From the NCBI GenBank assembly GCA_963662515.1, contig OY759675.1, forward strand, positions 1,736,001 to 1,800,000: a stretch of DNA of 64,000 nucleotides, written 5' to 3'. This document shows positions 1 to 8,908 of the stretch, one piece after another. A program made the translations under genes and the position numbers. Under the pieces are notes generated by a model. That model was not told where the DNA came from. It saw only the letters and a program-made list of their open reading frames with translations, and did not search any database. Source of the DNA: JAFGDI01 sp963662515. GTDB taxonomy: Bacteria > Planctomycetota > Phycisphaerae > Sedimentisphaerales > SM23-30. Numbering within the stretch: the stretch's first letter is position 1; each line of letters begins with the position of its first letter.

Positions 1-1
1 T

Positions 2-628
2 ATTGCCAAAAATCTGCAATATTCCAAACAGACGGTTCCGCATTTTTATGTCCGAGCTACTATTGATGCCCAAAACCTGTTCAATACCTATAAGGCCACT
101 AAAGAGCAGTTTAAGTGTAGCGTTAATGATTTCATTGTTCTGGCAGTTGCCCGTTCGATTAAGCAATACCCGGCATTCCGCAGTCAATATCGCGATACTG
201 AAATAATGGAAATGCCCAATGCTAACATTGGCATAGCTGTTGGTACTGACGATGGATTGACTGTTCCTGTTGTGCTGGCTGCTGAAACTATGTCTCTTGA
301 GCAGCTGGCTCGGCGTACCCGCGAAGTGGTCGATTCTGCCCGAACAGGCAAACTTGAAGGTGTGGGTCAGGGTGTATTTACTATTACTAATCTGGGAATG
401 TTTGGCACGGAAGAATTTTCTGCTATAATTAACCCTTCAGAATCTGGTATTCTGGCTGTTGGAGCAATTCGAGAGGGGGTTAAGGCTGAAAACGGAGCTA
501 TAAAGGCAACCAGGCTTATGACTATGACCCTTAGTGCTGACCATCGTGTTGTTGATGGTGTGGTCGCTGCTCAGTTTATGCAGACTTTGGGTAAAATGCT
601 CGAAAATCCGCAGGAGTTAATTGGCTAG
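2..628 (+). CDS. 2-oxoacid dehydrogenase E2 acyltransferase, C-terminal part (5' end outside window)
   Basis: This is the catalytic domain of a dihydrolipoamide acyltransferase (E2), which moves the acyl group from the lipoyl arm to CoA in a pyruvate- or branched-chain-type dehydrogenase complex. The frame is open from base 2, so the visible 208 residues are the C-terminal part and the lipoyl and E3-binding domains lie upstream. The end carries the family active-site signature DHRVVDG, with the catalytic His, preceded by the TNLGMFG segment typical of the acyltransferase fold. The E3 gene starts 66 bases downstream, as expected for an E2-E3 operon. Which 2-oxoacid is used cannot be told from this piece. 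Confidence 0.93.
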   Translation: MAKNLQYSKQTVPHFYVRATIDAQNLFNTYKATKEQFKCSVNDFIVLAVARSIKQYPAFRSQYRDTEIMEMPNANIGIAVGTDDGLTVPVVLAAETMSLEQLARRTREVVDSARTGKLEGVGQGVFTITNLGMFGTEEFSAIINPSESGILAVGAIREGVKAENGAIKATRLMTMTLSADHRVVDGVVAAQFMQTLGKMLENPQELIG

Positions 629-693
629 AAATTTGGATTTAGTATTTGGAATTTGATTATCAAACATCCGGGTACATTTATTAAGGAAAGATC

Positions 694-2121
694 ATGTCAG
701 AACAATTTGATATTGCAGTGCTTGGTGCCGGGCCGGGCGGCTATGTTGCCGCTCTGAAGGCTGCTTCTATGGGGGCAAGGGTTGCACTGGTAGAAAAGGG
801 GCATTTTGGCGGAACATGCCTGAATTATGGCTGCATTCCATCTAAGGCTTTACTTGCCTCTGCCGAACTGCTGCATAAGATACATGATGCCGCTGAGTTG
901 GGTATTACCATTAGTGGTGAAGTAAATTTCGATTGGACAAAGATCCAGAAACGCAAGGATAAGGTGTTAGCCAAACTTCGCGGCGGAATTAAGGGACTGC
1001 TCAAGGCCAGAGAAGTGAAGGTTTATGCCGGGCGGGCAAAACTTGATGGCCCGGGCAAGGTTATTGTTTCTGATGACAAGGGCAATGTTGAATCATTTAC
1101 TGCCAGTAAGATAATAATTGCTACAGGTTCAGTCCCTTCAGTAATTTCGGGCTGGCCAACAGATACGAACTATGTCTGCACTTCCGACCAGGCTCTGCAT
1201 TGGGATAAATTACCGCAAAGTCTGCTGATCGTTGGTGGTGGTGTTATCGGTTGTGAATTTGCCTGCATGATGCATGAATATGGAGTGAAAGTTACAGTTG
1301 TCGAGCTGTTGGATAATCTGATCCCGGAAATGGAAACAGCCTTAGGCGAGGCCCTGGCAGGTGCTTTTGTTAAACGGGGCATTACCATTCGTACCGGAGT
1401 GAAAGTTGATAGTATGGCAGTGAATGATGGTGGTGTGGAAGCCATTATAAATGGTGAAGCTGCCAGATTTGATAAAGTGCTGGTTTCTACTGGACGCAGG
1501 CCAAATACTGCTGATCTGGGGCTCGAGACTGTTGGGCTGAATACTGACCGTGGTTTTATTCGTGTGAATGATAATATGGAAACCTCGGTACCTGGCTATT
1601 ATTGCATTGGTGATGCAAATGGCCGCTGTTTGCTGGCCCACGCCGCGAGCAGTCATGCTGTGACGGCGGTTGAAAACGCTCTGGGACATAACAATACCAG
1701 CGTATTGCCTATACCATCGGCTGTCTATACATTCCCAGAAGTAGCTTCTGTTGGTCTGACCAGTAAGCAGGCAGGCAGGCAGGGGATACCTGTCGTAATA
1801 GGAGAATTTCCAATTGGAGCTTTGGGCAAGGCTATGGCTGTGGGTGAAGATTTTGGCTTTGTGCGGGTTATAAGCCACAAAGAAACCGGGTTATTGCTAG
1901 GTGTTCACATTATTGGCCATAATGCCACAGAAATAATCGAAAGTGCCGCAGCTATGCTGACGCTTAAGGCTGATACTGGCAGGCTTGCTGAGATGATCTT
2001 TGCTCATCCAACTATTTCTGAGGCAGTGAAAGAGGCTGCCGAAGATGTATTTGGCCACGCTCTGCATTTACCGCCGAAAAAGATTACTAAGATAGTTGCT
2101 GAAATAGAAGAGAAGAAATGA
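694..2121 (+). CDS. lpdA: dihydrolipoyl dehydrogenase (E3)
   Basis: This flavoprotein disulfide reductase reoxidises the lipoyl group of the E2 subunit and passes electrons to NAD+. The 475 residues are full length. They show an N-terminal FAD-binding GAGPGG motif (about residues 11-16), the redox pair in GGTCLNYGC (Cys42 and Cys47), a second Rossmann motif GGGVIGCEFA near 180, and the C-terminal HPTISE segment with the His-Glu base pair near 450. A ribosome-binding site AAGGAAAG precedes the ATG. The usual Val of the redox motif is Tyr here (CLNYGC), a mild variation. The gene follows the E2 gene and is one base from the PHP-domain gene, suggesting one transcript. Confidence 0.96.
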   Translation: MSEQFDIAVLGAGPGGYVAALKAASMGARVALVEKGHFGGTCLNYGCIPSKALLASAELLHKIHDAAELGITISGEVNFDWTKIQKRKDKVLAKLRGGIKGLLKAREVKVYAGRAKLDGPGKVIVSDDKGNVESFTASKIIIATGSVPSVISGWPTDTNYVCTSDQALHWDKLPQSLLIVGGGVIGCEFACMMHEYGVKVTVVELLDNLIPEMETALGEALAGAFVKRGITIRTGVKVDSMAVNDGGVEAIINGEAARFDKVLVSTGRRPNTADLGLETVGLNTDRGFIRVNDNMETSVPGYYCIGDANGRCLLAHAASSHAVTAVENALGHNNTSVLPIPSAVYTFPEVASVGLTSKQAGRQGIPVVIGEFPIGALGKAMAVGEDFGFVRVISHKETGLLLGVHIIGHNATEIIESAAAMLTLKADTGRLAEMIFAHPTISEAVKEAAEDVFGHALHLPPKKITKIVAEIEEKK

Positions 2122-2122
2122 A

Positions 2123-3169
2123 ATGGTAAGTGAAAATATAAAATATAACAGTCATATACATCTGCCGCCAAACTTTTCGGCTTTTAGTAATGTTGCCCAG
2201 GCCGTTGAAATGGCCGCAGCTGAGGGTATTAAAGCTCTTGGAGCTGGTAATTATTATGATTTCAGCGTATATGATGAGTTTGCGGTATTATGTCAGAAGC
2301 GGGGTATTACCCCGATCTTTGGCACCGAGATAATTGCCCTGGAACCGGAAATGCAAAAAGCGGGTATTCGGGTGAACGACCCGGCTAATCCCGGGAAATA
2401 TTATATCTGCGGCAAGGCTCTGACCCGATATAAAGATCTTACACCAAGAGCCAGAGAGCTGTCTGATCAGATCCGTAATAATGACACAATTCGTATGCGG
2501 GAGATGACTGCAAAACTCGCTGAAGTGTTTAAAAAAGCTGGTATTGATACCGCACTGGATGATAACGCGATAATTTCCAGAATATGCGACCGGCATAACT
2601 GCCCGGCGGCCAGTGTTACCCTGCAGGAAAGACATCTTGCACAGGCCTTTCAAGAGGTGTTATTTGAGCTGGTTTCGCCCGATCTGCGAGCAGCTGCCCT
2701 GAAGGCAATTTTTGGCTGTGAATCCAAGGCGGTCGATAACCCGGTGGGCTTGCAAAATGAGATCCGTTCTTATCTGATGAAGGTGGGTAAGAGCTGTTAT
2801 GTACCCGAGTCATTTGTCAATCTGGCACAGGCCAAAGAGCTGATCAGGGAACTTGGTGGAATAGCCTGTTATCCGGTATTGGCCGATGGTGCATCATCGT
2901 TTTGTGAATATGAAACACCATTAGAAAGGTTTATAGATACTCTGAAGGCTGAAGAATATGAAATGGTAGAATTTATACCTTTACGAAACAGCCCTGAAGT
3001 ACTTACCGAGTATGTAACTGCCATAGATAAGGCCGGGATCGCTGTGGTTGCCGGTACAGAGCATAATACGCTCGATCTGGTGCAGCTGGTGCCGACCTGT
3101 GCTAAAGGCCAGCCTGTTCCGGATAAAGTGGCGGACATATTTCAGCAGGGGTTGAAAATGCTTATGTAG
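2123..3169 (+). CDS. PHP-domain protein (putative metal-dependent phosphoesterase)
   Basis: The 348 residues look like a PHP-domain protein: an early His-x-His (NSHIHLPPN, residues 9-17), an acidic GTEI segment near 67, and a late AGTEHNT segment near 317 are placed like the metal ligands of the fold. The family includes histidinol phosphatase and nucleotide or sugar phosphoesterases, but no substrate can be assigned. The ATG lies one base after the lpdA stop, so translation is probably coupled. A helical insert at about residues 105-215 separates the metal-binding parts. Position between the dehydrogenase complex and a carbohydrate dehydrogenase cluster suggests a role in carbon metabolism, which is inference only. 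Confidence 0.7.
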   Translation: MVSENIKYNSHIHLPPNFSAFSNVAQAVEMAAAEGIKALGAGNYYDFSVYDEFAVLCQKRGITPIFGTEIIALEPEMQKAGIRVNDPANPGKYYICGKALTRYKDLTPRARELSDQIRNNDTIRMREMTAKLAEVFKKAGIDTALDDNAIISRICDRHNCPAASVTLQERHLAQAFQEVLFELVSPDLRAAALKAIFGCESKAVDNPVGLQNEIRSYLMKVGKSCYVPESFVNLAQAKELIRELGGIACYPVLADGASSFCEYETPLERFIDTLKAEEYEMVEFIPLRNSPEVLTEYVTAIDKAGIAVVAGTEHNTLDLVQLVPTCAKGQPVPDKVADIFQQGLKMLM

Positions 3170-3261
3170 CTCGACTGTCTCTGCGGAGATCGATAAGACC
3201 GGGTAATAGTAAGTTGGAATGCGTAGTTGTCGCAAGTGAAATTAAAAAGTTGGAATGAATT

Positions 3262-3303
3262 GAATCTCAAGCCCCGATAGATCGGGACTGATTGAGCTAC
3301 CTT
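3262..3303 (+). repeat. REP-like palindromic element, copy 1
   Basis: This 42-base palindrome begins GAATCTCAAG, has a core stem CCCGAT-AG-ATCGGG, and ends TTGAGCTACCTT. The outer CTCAA/TTGAG arms and the flanking words match three copies at 17.26, 18.59 and 18.72 kb, so it belongs to a dispersed family in this genome. It ends one base before the AGGA Shine-Dalgarno of the downstream SDR gene, so it may affect that gene's translation or mRNA stability. Confidence 0.7.
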
Positions 3304-3314
3304 AGGAATTAGAT

Positions 3315-4385
3315 ATGATAAACAGAATAGCCCCGGTCTTGCGGATGTTGGCCGGTATTAATAATCGATATCCGCTGATATGTTATCGCCAGAGTGAGAT
3401 AAAAAACTCGGTAGTTGTCGATCTCTCATCTGAGATGACTGATGCACAGATAATGGCGGCTTGTGCGGCTGTTATTAAATCATGTGATGCTACTATTAAG
3501 GCTGTTAATGTGCCGGGTATTGGCTGTTTTGAAATAGTGCCCTGCCCGACAGAACAAACCGGGCGGGTTGCCGGCAAAATAGCAGTAGTTACCGGTGCAG
3601 CTCAGGGTTTTGGCCTGGAAATAGCTCATGATCTTGCCGCACAGGGAGCTTTCGTTGCACTTGCAGATGTTAATGAATCTGCTGCAATTGCGGCTGCTAC
3701 TGGAATTTGTGCTGAATATGGCCCCAATCGTGCTATGGCTCTGGCGATGAATGTTACCAGTCTGGCATCGATAAAATCAGCTCTTGATAAAGTGGTTTGC
3801 GTTTACGGCGGTCTGGATATTTTTATATCTAATGCCGGAGTACTCAAGGCTGAGAGTGTAAAGACTCAGTCGGAAAAGGACTTCGACTTTGTTACCGCTG
3901 TTAATTACAAAGGATACTTCCTTTGCGTACAGGCAGTGGCCGGTCTGCTGGCTTTGCAGCATCAGGCATCCCCGGCTTATACCAGTGATATTATCCAGAT
4001 AAATTCCAAATCCGGGCTGGTCGGCTCTAATAAGAATGCCGCCTATGCCGGCAGTAAATTTGGCGGAATTGGCCTTACCCAATCGTTTGCTCTGGAACTC
4101 ATAACTGATGGCATAAAAGTTAATTCCATCTGTCCTGGTAATTTCTTTGATGGGCCGCTCTGGTCGAACCCGGAAAATGGTCTCTTTGTGCAGTATCTGC
4201 GTACCGGTAAGATACCCGGCGCCAAAACCATAGATGATGTAAAGAAAGCCTACGAAGCCAAGGTGCCTATGGGACGCGGCTGTACTACCGCCGATGTCAT
4301 GAAAGCGATTTATTATCTCGTTGACCAGCAATATGAAACCGGTCAGGCATTGCCAGTTACCGGTGGTCAGGAAATGTTGCATTAA
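3315..4385 (+). CDS. SDR-family dehydrogenase with N-terminal extension (RhaE dehydrogenase-half-like)
   Basis: This is a short-chain dehydrogenase/reductase of 356 residues. The classical SDR domain starts near residue 85, with cofactor motif TGAAQGFG (93-100), SNAG near 172-175, and the catalytic Tyr244-x3-Lys248 in YAGSKFG. The first 80 residues form an extra domain absent from ordinary SDRs. The closest architecture I recall is the dehydrogenase half of bifunctional rhamnulose-phosphate aldolase/lactaldehyde dehydrogenases, and the aldolase half is encoded three genes downstream. Sorbitol-6-phosphate dehydrogenase is the alternative. A TAGGA-type ribosome-binding site lies directly after a REP-like palindrome. 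Substrate and cofactor choice are inferred. Confidence 0.78.
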   Translation: MINRIAPVLRMLAGINNRYPLICYRQSEIKNSVVVDLSSEMTDAQIMAACAAVIKSCDATIKAVNVPGIGCFEIVPCPTEQTGRVAGKIAVVTGAAQGFGLEIAHDLAAQGAFVALADVNESAAIAAATGICAEYGPNRAMALAMNVTSLASIKSALDKVVCVYGGLDIFISNAGVLKAESVKTQSEKDFDFVTAVNYKGYFLCVQAVAGLLALQHQASPAYTSDIIQINSKSGLVGSNKNAAYAGSKFGGIGLTQSFALELITDGIKVNSICPGNFFDGPLWSNPENGLFVQYLRTGKIPGAKTIDDVKKAYEAKVPMGRGCTTADVMKAIYYLVDQQYETGQALPVTGGQEMLH

Positions 4386-4460
4386 GAATAACTCTCCCCG
4401 CCTGTCAGTAAGAAAGTGTAAGATTTCGAGCTGTAATAGAGAACTTAAAAGGATAGATAA

Positions 4461-6137
4461 ATGAATAAGAATATACCAAGTAGCCAAACCGCTGTGCAGC
4501 TTACCGGGCCTGATACCCTTGAGCTTAATACTGCAAAGGCTGTAATCAGCCCTGGCCCTCATCAGATATTACTCAATATAAAGGCAGTAGGTTTGTGCTT
4601 TTCGGATCTGAAACTGCTCAAACAGTTTAATTCGCACCCGCGCAAAGGGCCTGTCCTTTCCGGAATCGACAGCAATGCTCTACGAGAGATACCCAGCTAT
4701 CAACCCGGCCTTAAACCGACAGTTCCGGGCCATGAGGCCTTTGGCGAGATAATTGCGGTGGGAGATAAGGTCACTCACCACAAGGTTGGCGAAAAGGTGC
4801 TGGTACAGGCCGATTATCGCTGGCTGCCGACTGATGGTTCTAATGCTGCTTTTGGCTATAATATCGAAGGCGGCCTGCAGAGTTATGTCATACTTGATGA
4901 AAGGGTGATAATCGACCCAGTGAGCGGCGAAAGCTGTCTTATTCCGGTTGATAATGACAAGTTGAGCTATTCATCTGTCGCCCTGGTAGAGCCATGGGCT
5001 TGTGTGGAAAGTTCGTTTTTAACTGTCGAACGACAGCATGTCAGGTGCGGCGGCCGTCTGCTGATAGTTGTTGCTGATGACCGGGAAATAAAGGGCATTG
5101 AAGAATCCTTTGCCCCGGAAGGCAGCCCGGCGGAAACTGTTGTTGTCTGTTCTGGTAGCGATATTGTGCATTCTGACCTGAGCTATGCCCTCAAGGTTGA
5201 AAAGGTCGAAGCCCTCGCTGATGAGTCTTTTGATGATATAATATATTTCGGTCATGATGCTGCCGCGATCAATATACTCAATGATAAACTGGCTCCGGGC
5301 GGTATTATCAATATTGTTCTCAATGGTTCAACTATTGGCAGGGATATATCAGTTGGTGTAGGGCGGGTGCATTATGGTATGACTCGCTGGATCGGTACTG
5401 TAAGCGATAATGCCGCCGATAGTTATAAAAATATTCCGGTAAGCGGCGAGATTCGGCCGGGAGATAATGCATTGATTATTGGTGCAGCCGGGCCGATGGG
5501 GCAGATGCATACTATTCGCCTGCTAAGCTGCGGTGTGCCGGGTATATCTGTTACCGGTACTGATTTTGATGATGAGCGTCTGGCCTCACTGGCGGCCAAG
5601 GCCAATGAACTCTCGGAGCGGCGTGGAGTTAAATTTGAACTGGTCAATCCCGAAACCAAGCCGCTTACAGGTGCTCAGTTTTCTTATATCGATATTATGG
5701 CACCGGTGGGAGCGGTGGTGGCACAGGCTGTTAAAGATGCAGCTCCCGGGGCGATCATTAATATCTTTGCCGGCATACCAGCAACGGTCAGGCAGGATAT
5801 TAATATGGACATATATATCCGAAATCGCTGTTTTATGTTTGGTACCAGCGGCTCGCGGGTTTCAGATATGATGATCGTACTGGGTAAGGTGCTGACCGGT
5901 CAGCTTGATACTGATAGTTCAGTTGATGCGGTTTCTGGTATGTCCGGAGCAATAGATGGAATTCGAGCAGTTGAAAATCGTATTCTTTCTGGTAAAATAA
6001 TAGTGTATCCACAGTTACACGATATGCCTTTGACAACTTTGGCTCAGCTAAAAGAAAAACACCCCAGTGTTTATGCCAGACTTGACAAGGGCATCTGGAC
6101 CAAAGCCGCCGAGGCGGAATTACTCAAGGAGATATAA
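4461..6137 (+). CDS. zinc-type alcohol/polyol dehydrogenase with duplicated Rossmann domain
   Basis: This is a medium-chain dehydrogenase. The N-terminal GroES-like domain has the catalytic-zinc residues in LCFSD (Cys52) and PGHEAFG near 90. At 558 residues it is about 200 longer than usual. The extra length is a second copy of the nucleotide-binding half: residues about 195-325 and 330-480 align by eye, with matching GGIINIVLNG / GAIINIFAGI and WIGTVS / MFGTSG stretches. Only the second copy keeps a glycine-rich GAAGPMG motif, so the first probably does not bind cofactor. The ribosome-binding site is AAAGGA. It sits between two SDR genes and abuts the next one, pointing to sequential oxidations of a sugar, polyol or diol. 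The substrate is unknown. Confidence 0.8.
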   Translation: MNKNIPSSQTAVQLTGPDTLELNTAKAVISPGPHQILLNIKAVGLCFSDLKLLKQFNSHPRKGPVLSGIDSNALREIPSYQPGLKPTVPGHEAFGEIIAVGDKVTHHKVGEKVLVQADYRWLPTDGSNAAFGYNIEGGLQSYVILDERVIIDPVSGESCLIPVDNDKLSYSSVALVEPWACVESSFLTVERQHVRCGGRLLIVVADDREIKGIEESFAPEGSPAETVVVCSGSDIVHSDLSYALKVEKVEALADESFDDIIYFGHDAAAINILNDKLAPGGIINIVLNGSTIGRDISVGVGRVHYGMTRWIGTVSDNAADSYKNIPVSGEIRPGDNALIIGAAGPMGQMHTIRLLSCGVPGISVTGTDFDDERLASLAAKANELSERRGVKFELVNPETKPLTGAQFSYIDIMAPVGAVVAQAVKDAAPGAIINIFAGIPATVRQDINMDIYIRNRCFMFGTSGSRVSDMMIVLGKVLTGQLDTDSSVDAVSGMSGAIDGIRAVENRILSGKIIVYPQLHDMPLTTLAQLKEKHPSVYARLDKGIWTKAAEAELLKEI

Positions 6138-6866
6138 TTGACTGATCTGTTGCAGGATAATGTTGCTCTGGTTACCGGAGCAGGGCGTGGTATAGGCCGT
6201 GAAATAGCTCTGGCATTGGCTGGTGAAGGTGCTACTGTTATTCTTACAGCTCGCACTCAGACTGATCTTGAGGAAACCGCTGTTATGGTCCAGGCAGCAG
6301 GTGGTAAAGCACTTTCTCTTATAATAGATGCAGCCAGACTCGATTCGCTGCAAACCCTGATAGATTATGTAAATACAAAAGTAGGAAGATTGGATATTCT
6401 GGTGAATAATGCGGGCAGTATATGTATAGCACCGTTAAAAGAAACTGATAATGAAAGCTATCAGCGGGTGATGGATGTTAATGCTCGTGCTCCTTATATT
6501 TTATGCCGGGATTTATTGCCATTATTAGAAAAATCACCCGGTGGCTATATTATCAATATAGCATCTGTGCTTGCTGTCAAAGGCTACGCAATGCAAAGTG
6601 CTTATACTGCCAGCAAACACGCTTTGCGTGGCATGTCTATGGCTTTGGCTGAAGAATTGCGTGATACTGACATACGCGTCCATGTTATCTGTCCCGGAGC
6701 TACTGCCACTGAGATGGTACTTAACGCTCGACCTGATATCCCTGTTGAAGACCTTATTGCGCCAGCTGAAATAGCTGAACTGATCCATTATCTGGTAACC
6801 CATAAAGGTAATGCCATGATGGATGAGTTGCATATAAGAAGAAAATCGTCAGCTCCGTGGTATTAG
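6138..6866 (+). CDS. SDR-family oxidoreductase (TTG start)
   Basis: This is a classical SDR of 242 residues with TGAGRGIG (13-20), NNAG (90-93), catalytic Ser143 and Tyr156-x3-Lys160. It belongs to the broad 3-oxoacyl-ACP-reductase-like group whose members reduce many carbonyls. The start is TTG directly after the TAA of the preceding gene, chosen because AAGGAG lies six bases upstream and no in-frame ATG precedes the cofactor motif. The abutting genes imply translational coupling with the zinc dehydrogenase. The end is short and basic rather than the usual substrate-binding tail. Confidence 0.85.
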   Translation: MTDLLQDNVALVTGAGRGIGREIALALAGEGATVILTARTQTDLEETAVMVQAAGGKALSLIIDAARLDSLQTLIDYVNTKVGRLDILVNNAGSICIAPLKETDNESYQRVMDVNARAPYILCRDLLPLLEKSPGGYIINIASVLAVKGYAMQSAYTASKHALRGMSMALAEELRDTDIRVHVICPGATATEMVLNARPDIPVEDLIAPAEIAELIHYLVTHKGNAMMDELHIRRKSSAPWY

Positions 6867-7001
6867 GCCTTACTTTCTTAAACAGGTTCAGGACAGGCCG
6901 GGCGGAAATGGAATGATTGATCTTATAAATATAACCGATTTGTTTGTGATGCTTATTAAACAAGATAAATACAAAACTTGTAATTAATACGAGAAAAAAT
7001 A

Positions 7002-8075
7002 ATGACAAAAAATGAACTCTTAAACACTATAACAAAACTATCTCATGAATTCGGCTCTTGTGATTATGTTCTGGGCGGTGGAGGCAATACCTCTGCAAAA
7101 AATGAACAGACTTTATGGATTAAGCCCTCTGGCACTACTCTGGCGGGGCTGAAGCCTGAGCTTTTTGTTGCCCTGGACCGCACCAGACTCAGTGAACTTT
7201 ATGCTTTTACCCCGCCTGCTGTGCCAGCCGAGCGGGAAGAGCTTATAAAAAATGCAATGGCTGCGGCTGTCAGTCCTGAAACCCCGGGCCGGGCATCGGT
7301 TGAAGCTCCTCTTCATGATTCTCTTAGTGCAACCTTTGTGGTTCATACTCACCCGGCGATAGTTAACGGTATGACCTGCTCTCTTGCCGGGAAAAAAGCC
7401 TGTGTTGAGCTGTTCCCCGATGCACTCTGGCTTGATTATATTGATCCGGGCTATACCCTTTGTATGAAGGTCAGGCAGGAAATTAAAAGCTATAAAGATT
7501 GCAATGGTAAAGAACCAGCTTTGATCTTTCTGAAAAATCATGGTCTTTTTGTTGCTGCAGATACTGCTGATGAGATTCGTCAGCTTTATTCTCGAGTGGT
7601 CAATACTCTCTTGCCATTCTATAAGAAAGCTGGCATTAAAACTACCCTGAAAGTTGGTTCTGACCCTACAACCAGAGAGATAGATGAAAAAATGCGGAGA
7701 ATTACAGCTGCTTATAAAAATGATGATCTGGGTATTGCTGTTTCCGGAATGTTCGCTTATCCGCAAGGGCCAATTACACCTGACCACATCGTCTATGCCA
7801 AAAGCTTTCCGTTCATTGGCGAGCCGGACCAGGAAGCTATAAAGGCTTTTAGTGCAAAGCATGGCTATAACCCGGCGATTATTGCAACCAAAACTGCTGT
7901 TTATGGGGTGGCTGATACCGAAAAGAAAGCTGCTCTGGCTCTCTTGCTTGCTCAGGACGGTGCCCTGGTTATTCAACTGGCTAATGCCTTTGGCGGTATA
8001 GACTATATGACCGATGATGCTCGCATTTTTATTGAAAACTGGGAAGTAGAGTCATATCGCAGCAAACAGATGTAG
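7002..8075 (+). CDS. class II aldolase (RhaE/RhaD-like aldolase half)
   Basis: The N-terminal 220 residues are a class II aldolase/adducin domain with GGGGNTS near residues 26-32, zinc-binding HTHP near 115 and a third His in NHGLF near 181. Members cleave sugar 1-phosphates such as rhamnulose- or fuculose-1-phosphate to DHAP and lactaldehyde. The C-terminal 130 residues (from about 230, PITPDHIVY to FIENWEVESYR) match the linker of bifunctional RhaE-type proteins rather than simple aldolases, supporting a split-RhaE reading with the SDR at 3315. The exact sugar is not shown by the sequence. The gene ends the cluster and is followed by a terminator. Confidence 0.82.
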   Translation: MTKNELLNTITKLSHEFGSCDYVLGGGGNTSAKNEQTLWIKPSGTTLAGLKPELFVALDRTRLSELYAFTPPAVPAEREELIKNAMAAAVSPETPGRASVEAPLHDSLSATFVVHTHPAIVNGMTCSLAGKKACVELFPDALWLDYIDPGYTLCMKVRQEIKSYKDCNGKEPALIFLKNHGLFVAADTADEIRQLYSRVVNTLLPFYKKAGIKTTLKVGSDPTTREIDEKMRRITAAYKNDDLGIAVSGMFAYPQGPITPDHIVYAKSFPFIGEPDQEAIKAFSAKHGYNPAIIATKTAVYGVADTEKKAALALLLAQDGALVIQLANAFGGIDYMTDDARIFIENWEVESYRSKQM

Positions 8076-8157
8076 TCGTTTCCTGATTGCAGAACAATTG
8101 CCAACAGGTATAATTTGCTTTCTCTAAGCAACAGACTTATCAGCAGACTAAAATATA

Positions 8158-8198
8158 ACTCAGGTTGTTTACTGTAATGAAACGGCCTGAGTCTTTTT
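8158..8198 (+). terminator. Rho-independent terminator after the aldolase gene
   Basis: The stem ACTCAGG (8158-8164) pairs with CCTGAGT (8186-8192) and extends inward through two G-U pairs and GTTT/AAAC to a nine-base loop. CTTTTTATT follows. It lies 83 bases after the aldolase stop. On the other strand it overlaps the end of the release-factor-like gene, so it may work in both directions. Confidence 0.8.
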
Positions 8199-8586
8199 AT
8201 TGTTCATTTGCTCCTGTTGCTGTAGCTGGACAGACATTTTTACCTCGTCGTTTGCGTCTTTGCTTTTGTTTGCGTATTTTATCTGACAGGCTTTGCTCTG
8301 GTGTCTTTATACCTTGCTCAATTTCCAGCAGTTCACACATTTTTCTACGGGCGAAAAACCTGTTCAGGGCCAGAGATCTTTCTTGTTGCATTTTGATGAT
8401 CTTTCCGGAGGGTATGTGTCTGAGCTGGACGCAAGATGAGGTTTTATTGACCTTCTGGCCGCCAGGGCCGGAGCCTTTTATAAAAGACTCCTCCAGGTCG
8501 CCTTCTTTTAGCTGGCAATTTTTCATTCGGTCTTGCAGTTCAGCTGTTTTTTTCTCGCTGACACCAAAATTTATTTTACTGCTCAT
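8197..8586 (-). CDS. peptide chain release factor-like protein (ArfB-type, GGQ domain only)
   Basis: This is a stand-alone peptidyl-tRNA hydrolase domain of class I release factors. GSGPGGQKVNKTSS carries the catalytic GGQ and is followed by a strongly basic tail (KQKQRRKRRGK) like that which anchors ArfB in the empty mRNA channel of stalled ribosomes. It lacks the codon-recognition domain, so ribosome rescue is more likely than normal termination. I chose the ATG giving MSSKINFG, about 35 residues before the GGQ, because the extra 27 upstream residues (ORF to 8667) are Cys-rich and unlike the family. Neither start has a clear ribosome-binding site. The gene is convergent with the aldolase operon. 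Confidence 0.83.
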   Translation of the reverse strand: MSSKINFGVSEKKTAELQDRMKNCQLKEGDLEESFIKGSGPGGQKVNKTSSCVQLRHIPSGKIIKMQQERSLALNRFFARRKMCELLEIEQGIKTPEQSLSDKIRKQKQRRKRRGKNVCPATATGANEQ

Positions 8587-8908
8587 ATCGCTATTGTATC
8601 TTATTTGGCAACAGGTGCAATTATTCTTACCTGGTATTTTTGCCATTAATATATGCCAGCCAGACAATGGTTAAGCCTGATCTGGTCCTATAATTAGCAA
8701 GACTCTGAATTATTATTTGTCTATGTTTTTTTAATATCATGCTTATCTGTCGATTTTTCAAGCACTTACGAGAGTATATTACCTATTTTATCAGCTTTTT
8801 TGCAAATCCTCCTTTTATATTTTACGATAAGAGTGTTGCAGGGAAGTGAAGTGTCCCGGCCTATGGAGAAAAAGAATAAAATTGTACGATTTTTAGGAGA
8901 TAGATCAG

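Noticed and set aside
8165..8674. Plus-strand open frame opposite the release-factor-like gene
   Set aside because: It has no domain, while the minus strand encodes a clear GGQ motif with family length.
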